A DNA stretch of 64,000 nucleotides from Coturnix japonica (taxonomy: Eukaryota > Chordata > Aves > Galliformes > Phasianidae). The position numbers were made by a program, and so were the translations under genes. Of this stretch, positions 35,501 through 46,100 are shown one piece after another. The notes under the pieces are model-generated. The model did no database searches. It had not been told where the DNA came from and saw nothing but the letters and a program-made list of their open reading frames with translations. Each line of letters opens with the position of its first letter. The stretch's first letter is position 1. The DNA is taken from positions 56,626,594-56,690,593 of the forward strand of contig NC_029516.1 of assembly GCF_001577835.2 (NCBI RefSeq), given 5' to 3'.

Positions 35501-37253
35501 AGTCTGAGAGTGTTGGGTGATCAAAGCAAAGACTTATTTACCTGTCTTCTCCATAGCTGTCACTGGATTCCTTCTGTCACAGGAACCAGCCGTGAATTTT
35601 CTTTCAAAGTTCAATAAAGGTTATAATAAAGGATACTAATAGCATTAGCATAATGTGAATGGACTTTCCCTGAGATTTAGACAGCTCAAATTGCTTTCAT
35701 TCAGTGGGTGTCGTGTTGTAATACATATATAAAATATTGGTCTTGTTGTGTGATTGAAGCCAAAGAAGAGTTTTCTCTCCCTCTGTATTTCAGGGAACAA
35801 GTGTTCTTTCACCAGGTGTCCACATTGGGCTACTTGTCGCATTGGCCATTGTGATCTACAAAAAATCTACAATTCAGCTGTTTGAAAAACATCCGTGCCT
35901 GTATGTCTTGACATTTGGATTCGTGAATGCTAAAATCTCACAGAAGTTAGTGGTAAGGAATCTTCTTTTCAGCCCTAAACATGAACCAGTTGTTGGCTTA
36001 ACAGATGCATTCTGGAGCAGTAAGCAAAGCACAAGTTTTCCAGTTTTGCTTTGCTACCACATTATATTATGACCAACACACTGACACAGGCTCGTTCTCC
36101 TACAGAAATTAAGTACGACACTGATGCAGGGAAAAGAAAAATAAAACCTGTTCAATTTATTCATTAGAACTTTCTGTTTTGCTTAGCTTACTCCTAGAAC
36201 TAAGCCTTAATTTATGCACTGACATTGGAAATGCAGTCCCTTGAGCCTTGCTAATTGCTGAAGTACACTGGGATAGATGGATATAACTAAAAAGAGCACA
36301 GAAGGTCATGTGTTATATTTCCTATATAACAGTAAAAAAAAGCAGGACCTGATGATTCAAATAGCTGATATCACTGATTGAAGTGCTGTATATTGATTGA
36401 GCAACCTGCAGAGAGGTTACTTAGCCCTTGAGAAAGAAACTGTGAGAGATCAGCAGGTTTTTGACCTGCCTGCTGATTGCTTTCCAGAGGGCCCCTCAAA
36501 GACACTGGTGATGGGTTTAGGACACTGTTCTTTCTCCTAAGGTGGAGGCTTCATGGTAGTTACAGTGATCTCACAGTAGCGCCTTCTGTGTTTTTGTGTT
36601 TTGTTTTTTAAATAGGTGGCTCACATGACAAAAAGTGAAATCAGTCTTCAAGACACTGCATTTATTGGACCAGGACTTCTCTTTTTGGACCAGTACTTCA
36701 ATAGTTTCATTGATGAATACATTGTTCTGTGGATAGCACTGGTAAGCATTCTGCTTCATACTTCTGATGCGGTACATACAAAGGAATGGATTGAAAACTG
36801 CCTCTGTCATTCCACTCTGCCATTTGAGATTTGCTCAGTTTCACCTGTCATTGTGAAAGAAGTGCCAGGATACTGCATAAACATGTTTTGGGAGCTAACT
36901 GGCTTTCTTTCCTTAGAACAGAGATCTGAAAGTGAAATTATGGATCTCTTTTTGTAATTCTGCTTTAACTCAGGTGGTTTGTTTAAAGTTACTCTAACTA
37001 CAAACTACGCAACATATATCAAACTTGATAAAATTTGATATATTTTGATTAAAGCTGAATTTATAGCAGGGACAATTTTGTGAAATATGTTTTTAACCTG
37101 TTCTGTTTTGTTCTTTTTAAGTTCATATCCTTGTTTGATATGCTGAGATATGCCACTGGTGTATGCCTACAGATTGCTGCTCATCTTCATATACATGTCT
37201 TCCGAATTTCATCTCATCAAGCTCCTGAACAGGTTCAGAACCATAATGACTGA
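23168..37253 (+). CDS. CHPT1: CHPT1, cholinephosphotransferase 1 (complete, 8 coding exons)
   Basis: CHPT1 catalyses the last step of the CDP-choline (Kennedy) pathway: CDP-choline + diacylglycerol gives phosphatidylcholine + CMP. It is a multi-pass protein of Golgi and ER membranes. Eight exons join without a frame break into 388 codons plus stop (243+148+142+85+132+159+126+132 bases); human CHPT1 is 406 residues. The CDP-alcohol phosphotransferase signature DGxxAR(x8)GxxxDxxxD is complete at residues 104-126. Hydrophobic segments fill most of the rest. ATG at 23168 (CGGAATGG) is chosen because the residues after it match the human N-terminus; an in-frame ATG 7 codons earlier has poorer support. 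CEPT1 is the closest alternative, but its N-terminus differs. Confidence 0.96.
23935..24300 (+). repeat. CR1 LINE fragment
   Basis: The sequence GAAGGAGGATATGGAGCTGC, then AGGCTGGAGCACCTCGCCTA, ends near GGCACTCAAGGCCAGTTTGA. This is the CR1 3' region in + orientation within CHPT1 intron 1, without the extreme 3' terminus. Confidence 0.87.
25245..26030 (-). repeat. CR1 LINE, longest copy in the window
   Basis: It starts at the 3' terminus (AGAATCACAGAATTGTTTGT, then GTTGGAAGGGACCTTTAAAG) and runs about 785 bases through the 3' UTR-like and ORF2 3' regions. Landmarks are CTCCAGCCCGGCCTTGAGTG and CTGAACAGCCCCAGCTCTCT. It is 5'-truncated, as most CR1 copies are. Confidence 0.9.
26585..26792 (+). 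repeat. CR1 LINE 3' end
   Basis: It runs from about TTTGCTGCCCAAGGAGGTTG through TTGGAACTACATGATCCTTG to GTTCTATGATA. Bases 26688-26781 are identical to the reverse complement of 43514-43607, so the two copies belong to one CR1 subfamily. Confidence 0.92.
29437..29584 (+). CDS. CHPT1: CHPT1 coding exon 2 (catalytic signature)
   Basis: The acceptor is TCTTTCAG and the donor CTACAG|GTAGC. It reads [20 protein letters not shown], then [20 protein letters not shown] and DHGCDSIST. This holds the whole CDP-alcohol phosphotransferase motif: Asp104, Gly105, Ala108, Arg109, Gly118, Asp122 and Asp126. The Asp residues bind two divalent metal ions and the last acts as base in this family. It ends in phase 1. 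Confidence 0.97.
30568..30709 (+). CDS. CHPT1: CHPT1 coding exon 3
   Basis: The acceptor is GCTTTTCAG and the donor GGAAA|GTAAG. It reads [20 protein letters not shown], then [20 protein letters not shown] and SGILRFGK. It contains a membrane segment and the conserved AHWQTYVSG. It leaves two bases of the Lys codon. Confidence 0.96.
33569..33653 (+). CDS. CHPT1: CHPT1 coding exon 4
   Basis: A long T tract then TTTTAG. One base completes Lys, then [20 protein letters not shown] and GTAVWDYT. The donor is ACG|GTAAG, phase 0. AG occurs again two bases on, but only the first keeps the GKVDVTE frame. The length is 85 bases. Confidence 0.94.
35229..35360 (+). CDS. CHPT1: CHPT1 coding exon 5
   Basis: The acceptor is CCCACTAAG and the donor ATAGCA|GTAAG. 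It reads [20 protein letters not shown], then [20 protein letters not shown] and STIA. It includes a membrane segment and the conserved [12 protein letters not shown] loop, which continues in the next exon. It has 44 codons, phase 0 on both sides. Confidence 0.95.
35794..35952 (+). CDS. CHPT1: CHPT1 coding exon 6
   Basis: The acceptor is GTATTTCAG and the donor TTAGTG|GTAAG. It reads [20 protein letters not shown], then [20 protein letters not shown] and [13 protein letters not shown]. This gives two membrane segments around the conserved FEKHPCLY. It has 53 codons, phase 0. Confidence 0.96.
36616..36741 (+). CDS. CHPT1: CHPT1 coding exon 7
   Basis: The acceptor is TTTTTTAAATAG and the donor GCACTG|GTAAG. 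It reads [20 protein letters not shown], then [20 protein letters not shown] and AL. The VAHMTKSE and FLDQYFN stretches match human CHPT1. It has 42 codons, phase 0. Read-through stays open for about 70 more codons and is not the normal product. Confidence 0.95.
37122..37253 (+). CDS. CHPT1: CHPT1 coding exon 8 and stop
   Basis: The acceptor is TTCTTTTTAAG. It reads [20 protein letters not shown], then [20 protein letters not shown] and HND, stop TGA at 37251. Human ends with a similar HQAPEQVQ tail that is several residues longer. Confidence 0.95.
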   Translation, partial: FISLFDMLRYATGVCLQIAAHLHIHVFRISSHQAPEQVQNHND

Positions 37254-38540
37254 TTAAATAGGTCAAGGAGGAAATAAACATTTAGCAGAATGCTGAATGA
37301 AGCAGCCACTCTGGGAAAACAGATTAAACTTTTCAGTAGTTTCATGAGAAAACAGCTCATGCTATCCCAGAAATTACCAGATGCTAGAGTTACTAAATAC
37401 AAAGTCACACAGGTTCTGTTGTGGTTAACAGTTTTGAAACAGGGTCTATCTCGGTGTTCTAGATACTGTAGTTACTACTTCATAACCTAACTATCGCATT
37501 TGAAACTTTTGTTATCTCCTGTTAAGTACCCTTAATTATGTATTTCTGGTCCCAGACTGTAAACTGCAAACCAAGGTGCTACAAATCAGAGTTGTAAGAG
37601 AGGTTTTGTTTTTTCCTAAAGCAAGCGACTGATTTTCCACCATTAGTTTCTGAAGTATTCTGCTGTGAAGCGATAGTCAGAGGTCACAATGGATACAGTA
37701 CAGCACTGTCAAGACTGGTAAAAATGAGGGATCGGTGAGGTCAAACTATTAATCTCCTTTGATACTGCACCAGTAAGGTGAAGGAAACAGAGGAAAATTT
37801 TCTTGTTCTCTATTTCAAAATACTGTTGTCAGTGCCTTTAGGATTCCTGCATTCTCTAGTATCTAACTTACTGTTACTAAGCACAGTTGTAGCTCAGAGG
37901 TTGGTTTTTTTAAGGGCAGTTTCTGGTTTCTTATAATAATGTTTACCTCCTTGTACCCATTATCTAGACTGTAGGCAGTTGGGTACTGGAGGACTGTAGC
38001 TTCACCTACCCTAATTTTTTTCTGTGAAACTGTGTAAGTTGAATGACCAAGTTCCTTGGACTTTAGTGTCTGTTAGACTGTGACAATGCAACACACCCAA
38101 ATATGACAGTGCAACCTACCTGTGTGTAACTAATCCCCTCTGAAGTATGCTTACAATTGCTGTATTTATTTTCATTGTAATCTAATTTATCTTGCTACTG
38201 TCACTGTACTTTATCCAAACAAAACTATAAGGAACTAGAACATAGTGTTTAGTAAAACTCTACAAAATAGAGAAGGTGAGTCCTAATATCAGCCTTTTTT
38301 CTTTTCATTAGTGAAAAGATGAATTCAATTAGCTTATTGTCTGTATAGCAAATCACAACTTGCACACAAAGCCTAAATAATGCTCAAGCTCCTTTGAAGA
38401 GGTAATACATTAATATTGTTTTTGTGAGAAGCTGCTGAATGTACATGTTGTCACTTTTACTTGCTGCCATGTAGCTGAGCTTTCTTTAAGTTCATAAAGA
38501 TGTTACTGAATTGTACAATAAAGAATGCTATTATTTGTTT
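37254..38540 (+). other. CHPT1: CHPT1 3' UTR with polyadenylation signals
   Basis: About 1.3 kb of non-coding sequence after the stop. An AATAAA at 37273-37278 is only 20 bases past the stop and may be a minor site. The AATAAA at 38517-38522 sits at the end of a compositionally uniform stretch and is the likely main signal, with cleavage near 38535-38545. Confidence 0.65.
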
Positions 38541-38544
38541 CAAA

Positions 38545-40020
38545 AACAGTGCACTGCAGCTTCCTAGCTGCTGAATTCAGAAAGCCTGCCTGAGATATTC
38601 AAGGACCTTAAAAAGCGGGGGACAGAAAATACAGTGCAACACGTTCCCCCGAGACCTCAAAAATGTAGAGTAGTAGGAGGAATAAATAATTATAGAGTTA
38701 TGGTAGCAATAAGTAGTAGGAAATGAGTGCAGAAGTCAGCTGGAAAGCCAGAAACAAGAGGTGACAAATAATCCAGTACAGAACAGTAGAAGCAAAAACT
38801 GTTAACTGTACTGCACAGCATCATCTAATTATCCTTAAAGGGCAGAGACTGAACACCACAGCTAAAGTTAGCATTGCTAGTTATCTGATACTCACCACGG
38901 ACCCATACTACCTCATGCATCATTCTAGCAATGTAATTTCTGTGTTTGCTCTGTCCTTGAGTGCCATCTGACACAAAACAAGACATCTCCATAGAGGCTA
39001 CTTGCTCAGTTTCAGTTGCAACCTACAAACTGAATTTTCTGTAAATTAGCTATCGCTAATCTGGCTTCTGGCACTGATGAGCAGTCATCAGATGTCTTGG
39101 TTCTGAACTAAAAACCTTATTAAACTGCAGATAAGAAGTTGTACGGTCTGGTTTTGAAATACATTGTTTTAAAGTAATCAGATCTGCTTGTGTGGGTGGT
39201 TTTTGTGTTATCTACTAGTATATGAAACCTAACATGTATTTTAGAAACTACCTAATTAGTAAAAGTGGTTGTTCAAGGATAATGGCTTTCCGCAAAAGCA
39301 AGCTACGTGCAAGCTAGGCTGGCTGTTTTAATTCATATTCACTGACTGTAATGAGGTGCATAAATGAAAAATACTTTATTCTTAAAACAGACCTCCCCCG
39401 AACTGCCAGTCATTTGAAACTGCAAAAATATTCCATTTCAAGTAAGTGAGCTAGATTACCACAGAAGAGGTGTACTAAAATGTATAACTCAAAATGCATG
39501 CAGTAATATTCAGTTATGCTTACTTGAGCAGATGGTGCTGTAAAGCTGTGGTACTAAGCTCATTGTTCAATTAAAGAAACCTGCTTTTTGGACAAGTTAC
39601 AGCAGTTGATACATCTCATATTGCTAAAAAGAAATCACAATGACTAGCCTGACAGAAGGCCTCATGTTTCATTTACCATAATATACATCATTAAGCCACT
39701 TTCCATAATCTGTATGTTGGTACTACAGAAGTCTTGAAGCTGTGGCTTTTGTAAAAGGTTTCCATTTGCAGTGTACTCAGATTTGTTAAGTTACTGTGCA
39801 AAACTACAGTGGTTTTTTTTTTCCATTAATTCTATCTATTGTTTCAACTGAGCATTATAAGAAGTGAAACAATCAAACAATCCACTGCTAATTGAAGTGA
39901 ATATTAATTGGACAGACTATAATTGGTTTGGGGTTCGTTCCCCTTAGTAACAAATTTACTAATATACCTTCTTACAACATTATCAGACACAAGATTAGAA
40001 CATTAGAACAATCCACTGAA
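38545..40020. other. Short gap between convergent genes CHPT1 and SYCP3
   Basis: CHPT1 (+) and SYCP3 (-) point at each other with about 1.6 kb between the CHPT1 AATAAA and the SYCP3 stop. On the - strand an AATAAA at 39375-39380 and an ATTAAA near 40023-40028 are candidate SYCP3 signals. I see no gene or recognisable repeat in the gap. Confidence 0.6.
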
Positions 40021-40129
40021 GTATTTAATAGGAACTTTAAAACACTTAAATCTTAAGATAACTTCTTTATGGCTAACGCCTATACTTGTATCGTGTTACT
40101 TAGGTACAAGTTGTTTCTCCATTGAGCCA

Positions 40130-40183
40130 TCAGAATAACATGGACTGAAGAGACTTGCGAACAGTTGCCATCTCCTGCTGTTG
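40130..40183 (-). CDS. SYCP3: SYCP3 last coding exon
   Basis: Read on the - strand after [26 protein letters not shown] and TGA (stop at 40130-40132). The C-terminal SLQSMLF is nearly invariant in vertebrate SYCP3 and is needed for fibre assembly. It has 18 codons including the stop. Confidence 0.95.
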   Translation of the reverse strand, partial: QQQEMATVRKSLQSMLF

Positions 40184-43100
40184 CTGTTACAAGAAAAGGA
40201 GATAATTCTGAACAGATGCCAAACCAATATGATTCCTTAATCTAATTAAATGAATGTCTGACGACTTCCTTATGGAATGTTCTATTTTTGTATTTAACAA
40301 AGATCTTTATAACTACCGATACTTACAGTGTCCATCATAATCTTCTTCTGTAGCAAAGCCATTTCCTTGCGAAGTTCATTTTGTGCACCAGCAAGAAGAT
40401 TTTCATTGTTTTTCTCTAGCTCTTCCATGCTCTGGAGTTAAGGATAATCTTAATTCAGAACTGCTCAATATCAAAAGTTTTAATTTAAAAACAGACAGTT
40501 CAGCTTACCGTTTGATTTTTATAGCAGTAGCGCTCACTGATAATTACAGATGAATTCTGTCATGAACTTGAAAAAGAAACTGTATAGGACTCCAGTCTAC
40601 ACTGCTGCTTAAACAACACCACATACCACATGATGAAAATAGCCTTTTTCACTCAGTATCTGCCAGGTGTAAGCTACTATCCCGCATTTCAATAAAGATA
40701 AGAATTCTACGAGTCTAGACATATCTGTCAGAGAAGTATAGGGGTGGTACAGTTTAATATCATGACAACCTTGGAGACCTGAAGCAGCAACTACAGAAAG
40801 TGTTACATTTCCTCCTCTTAGCTTGCTTCGCTCTGAATAAAAACTAAGGTAAGGTTCACTGGTTATCTTCCCTTTTGCTCAGATAGTTTGCCTATCTGCA
40901 TGTGCATAGCTGCATTTTCCTTGACTTGTACTTTAAAGTTAAGCTTATTTCAGGTGTGACTTTTACCTTTTGATCTTCTCTGAGGAAAAAAAAACACAGC
41001 GTTGTTTTTTTTTAATCTTTGATGAAGATGTATTGCCCTTTTAAAAAGGTTATTGTTTATTAAGATTTCTGTAGTGCCCTGTAATGTAAACTCCAACTAT
41101 CTGGAACTAAGTAAATGAGGGGAAGGATAGAGAAGATAAGAGAGAGTCAGGCTTTTTCAGCAGCATCCAGAGACAGGACAAGAGGCCACAGGCTGGCACA
41201 CGAGGTTCCCTCTCAACATCAGGAGAGGCTTCTTCACTGACTGGGTGACAGAGCAATGGAACAGGTTGTCCAGAAGGGCTCTGGAGTCACCATCTTTGGA
41301 GATAATCAAAAGACTCTTAAGTAGTCTTGTTAGATTAGCTGCTGGTTAGACCAGATGACTCCCAGCAATCATCTTTTTTATTACAAGCCAAACTTGGAGT
41401 AATAGTACTCAGTCGTTTTTTGTTTGCTCTCTAGCATGTCGGCCACTTTTTTAAAACAGGTTGATCTTTATTTCTTGTGTTTAAAATACAGCGCGCTATG
41501 TAAGCAGTGTCCAAAAATTGTACTTACAGGGACTGTTAGCAAATACAAAAGCTATTCATAAATCAACAGGAAAGTTAAACAGGACTGAGCAGAAACCATC
41601 CTGCAGGACCTCTTTCAACTACAAGCTGTTATTTGTCAGATTCTTCAAGTTAGCTTCTAAATATTTACCTTTTGTACCAGCTTAGAGGAAGGAAAACCCT
41701 TTCAAATCAGTGTTGGTTAGGAAGCAAAGAGGAAAAAAAGAGCAAAGGAAGCAATAATTACATAATTTTAAAAGAATTACAACTTGTTTAGAAGCATTTT
41801 CCTTGCAATAAGCAGCAGAACCTAGAGAGGTTCGTGACCAAAAAACACCTGACATCAAATTCCCACAGGGAATGCATGAATGCATGTGCCAACAGTAATA
41901 GAAGTAGTAAATTACAGCATAATATGTTAATAGACTGCTGACTTTCAATTAACACGCACAAAAAACCTGAGGGACAGCTGAGGCAAAGTCCTGTTGATTT
42001 GACTAATCTATAGAAAGTTTAAACTGGTGGAAAACTGAGTTTGGTTTAGAAAGCATGCTCCGAGGGTTACAGTTAAATATTTGAAACAGGAAAGCCAATC
42101 AGACCCCTGCAAGAACACATTTAACTAAAGCATTTGTATACAGGCACAGTGTGTATGTGTATTTAGAAAGAACAATTCATTTGTAAACAAATTAGGAAAC
42201 ACTACTAGCTAGCATGAATATTCATGCTAAGCTGCTGTCCTCCTTCAGCAAACCTTAAATTTCTGTATAACGCAAAGGCTGGATTAGTACAGTTTTCCTA
42301 AGTGATGTGAAACAGATCAGCTGCTTTCTAAAATGAGAATTTACTGTACCTTTAAGAATTGCTCATATAGTTGCTTAATAGTTTTCAGTCTCTGACTCTG
42401 AACTATTCTTGCCTGCTGAAAAACTTTTTGTTGCTGACGGAACATGTTCTGAAGCAGAAGCAAAAAGAAAAATAATAATGCTATTAGTTGACCAAAAGTA
42501 CACTGGTTATCATTTATCAGAATGAAGAGGTTCTACCTTCACTGACAACCTGGGTCATAGAACTGAGATCCCTGCCTGGAGAGTTATCCTTGTTTTTATT
42601 AATAAAAGGACTAAAGATTGGATTAAGCCCTGAACCTGCAGACCTTTCCAAACTGAAATCTGTGGCACCCTATGAGGACAGCTGGCCAGAACAGCATTTG
42701 AGTGTTGCAGGGAGATGTGCTGAACTTGCAAACATAGTGGGAGTACAAATTCACCAATAGCATGTGATTACATTCCACTGTCTCTAATCATGAAATGCTC
42801 AGATTTATTGCATGGAGGTATGTTTTTAAGCAATGCATGCTTAGATGCACTTTCCTGTACTCCTTTGTTCTTCCCATGCAACGTCTCTGCATGCTCAGAA
42901 TCAGCATATCAGTTTCCTCTGACATCACCTCAGCTCTTCTCAAGCTGTGTGTTGGCTTAGAGTTCCATTCCCATCCATAATCTTGCAATAAAGTACTGCA
43001 CTTTTCTTCTCTTTGAAATATATCCTCAAATTTGAACATTTATTGAGAGCCACCAAAGCTGAATGAAATTTTGAAGAGTTATGTGTTTGTTTGAACTACA

Positions 43101-46100
43101 TAAAGTATTTTTGCATTTCTACATGTTTGGGGGTCCCAGTTCTATCAGTATTCCATATCATGACATCATGTGTCAGGCTGTTTGGTGTAGAGGCTCTGTG
43201 CACTGCGCAGCTGTGTTTCCTAGTCTCATACTCTGTCAGTCTCATGAATTCTGATTCCGAGAGAAACATATACTGCACTTCCCAAGGGCCTTTACATGAC
43301 CTACTATTATGGGTGATGGGGGTGACACGGCTTCCCAGTTCCAGCACAGAGAGCAGCAGCACAGTCATAGCCTTCCTTTCTCTCCCATTAATTATAACTT
43401 TCCTTATCATCACCTTACATTCTTTTACCATTTGTAGTAAATTTGTTATCTCTCCTTATCTTAATTGGGTCATTTTTCTTTCCTTCTCCACAAAAGGGGA
43501 GGAATCACAGAATGACCTGGGTTGGAAGGGACCTCAAGGATCATGTAGTTCCAACCCCCCTGCCTGGCAGGGCCACCAAACATACACCTTTACTAGATCA
43601 GGTTGCCAGGAACTGGGCCCTGTCTCCACCTGGTCTTTGAAACACCTTCCAAGGACGGGGCAGGTATCCACAACAGCCTGTTCCAGGGCCTAAACACTCT
43701 CCTAAGTATAAGAACATCCTGCCCCTAACATCCATCTAAAATCTTTCCCCTCTTTAACTTAAAACCATTTCCACCGTTCCTGCTATGGTCAAGACCTTCA
43801 AGAGTTTACTCTCCAACCTCTCGAGTAAGCTCGAGGAAGGGTGTCCCCGTCCTGTTTGTGCTTGAAACTGTCACACTGGGGGTCTCCCTGTGAATAATAC
43901 TCCCGCTGTGAAACACAATCCCATTGCTGGAAACGCAGGGCCGCTTAGTTTCTTCCTGCTCGTCTCTTGCTTTCTGCACATCTGCATCCCACTGCTGAAA
44001 TACAGTCAGGAACTGCTGGGAGAACTCATGATTGAGCTTCTGCCTATAAACAGACACTGGCTGTAAGTATTACAAATGCTCTGAGAATGACAAGGAAAGG
44101 TAAGGTTCTACATGCATGGAATAGGAGCTAGCGTGAACTTAAGAAAAAAAAACCAAACAAAAGGGTGGCTATTTTGAATCAGTCCCAAACTGAACACCAT
44201 GTTTTAGAAAAAATAAATAAGGAACACAAACATAAGTACTTATATAGAGAGACAGTACTGATAGATGAAACACAGATTAAAACAAACCAACAATTTTTTC
44301 CTAGCAGAACTGTCAGCACTGTACAGATTTACTGTTTTAAGCAAATTACAGATCTTGGCATTAACAAGTTGATAATGAAAAAAAAATCATCAGCTCTTTC
44401 TTAGTTCATTATACTGTAGTCTCTCTATGTAAACATCATACAGCTAACACAGATTTCAAATAGATAAAACCAAAAAGACAGCTGCAAGTCTTGCAGTTTT
44501 TGCATCTCTTTTTTCCACTTTGCTCTGCTTACAGCATCAGACATCACAGGTCTCAAAACCAAGGGTAAATGTTACCTCTGCTCCTGTTCAATCTTCTGGT
44601 TGCTGGTTTTGAGTGAGGCTTTTGTATACATTTCTAACCTTTTCCTCTTGGCTAAGAGAGCCTTGTTAATGTCAGCTAGAATCAAAGAATAGTTCGAAGT
44701 TAAGCACACCAGGACACACAGCACATTTTATTAAAGATGTTGCTCATGGATGACCTTACGCTTTGGAAAAGCAACAAGGTGTGCTCGAACAGAAAGAAGC
44801 TCACATGTCTGCTGCATTAGGAATCTTCTCCACCTGCCGCTGGTGCTGGTATGAGAGCTGCCTATTCCCCCCCCGACAGACCCTACCTTATGCCTCTGAA
44901 GGAGCAACTGGACATTGCCCCTTTTCCTCATCTATTTCACTACACAATTAGCTTAGCACTTCCAGGCCTTCCACTAATTTAGCTGGGCCAATGCTTTTTA
45001 GATTTGTTTTTCCTCGAGAGAGAACACTGGCTCAGATATTCTAAGAGTAATATCCAAGCAAACTGCCTAGTTTTCAGAAATACATCAACATATTGAATGA
45101 ATGACAAACTAATATATCAGAAAGACTCATTTTAAGTATTTTTTTAATAAGAATTCAGGTTAATGTAAGTTAATATGTTCATTTCATTTTAATTCATGTT
45201 TGAAGATCTAAGGAACAAGTCACAGATAGCTTAAGGTTAATATTTAAAGCAACTGCTTTTCCTCCCTACCGTAGCCTTCAAAAAACATTCTCTAATTTGC
45301 TGAGGCATCTGCCTCTGCTACTTCCAACCCTGTTACTTTTAATCAGAGAGCAAACTCTCTTTGATCCATTTATTTTCCTTCCAGTTTTTGAGTCCTGAAT
45401 AAAAAGCAATCCCAGCTTTTTAATATTAAACACTGCAATCCCCCTTATATACTTATATAAGTATATATATATATATACATATTATAATGGAGTCTAGACA
45501 AATACTTTCCTCTCTTTATCTGCAGCTGTGCCCTTCCCTTCTATCCATCTGTTCTAGATGCATCACATGTTAGTTCTCACCTGCAAACTGGCTGTAGCCA
45601 ATGCTACGAACACCATCCATTTTAATCACATCTCAAAAAGTTGTTTTGCAGTAATGAATTATCGCCAATTCTGTAACTTAAACATGAATTACTTTTCAAT
45701 GTGTCAGAACGCGAGTGTACTTACCTCCAAATCTTTCCAGCATATTCTGTACTTCACCCCTACAAAATAGTTTATGATTTTTGAGTATTTTCTGACTTTT
45801 GATTAATGCCTGAAACTAATTTTATCGCATGCCGGTTACTTGTAAGCAGTGGTAAGAGTTGCCACTGCCACAAGCTAAGACTTATTCCTCCTTTCCCTCC
45901 TGCATAAGATCTTTTAAAACTAATTTCTTGATGAGAAAGCTACTACAATCTATCAGCAGAGGCATCAGGCATTTAAAGGGCCCTGAGTGAGAGACGGTGA
46001 TAACTAACATTAATCACGCCCCCCATACCCACAGAAAAAGGAATGCAGAGCATCAAACAAGAACAATTTCATTAAAGTTAACATAACTGAAATTAAAATG

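Noticed and set aside
36616-36957. 113-codon frame beginning with CHPT1 exon 7
   Set aside because: It is read-through past the donor at 36742; the next exon at 37122 restores the known C-terminus.
43806-44057. 83-codon - strand frame as an independent small gene
   Set aside because: Its first half is SYCP3 exon 5; the rest is exon extension or intron.
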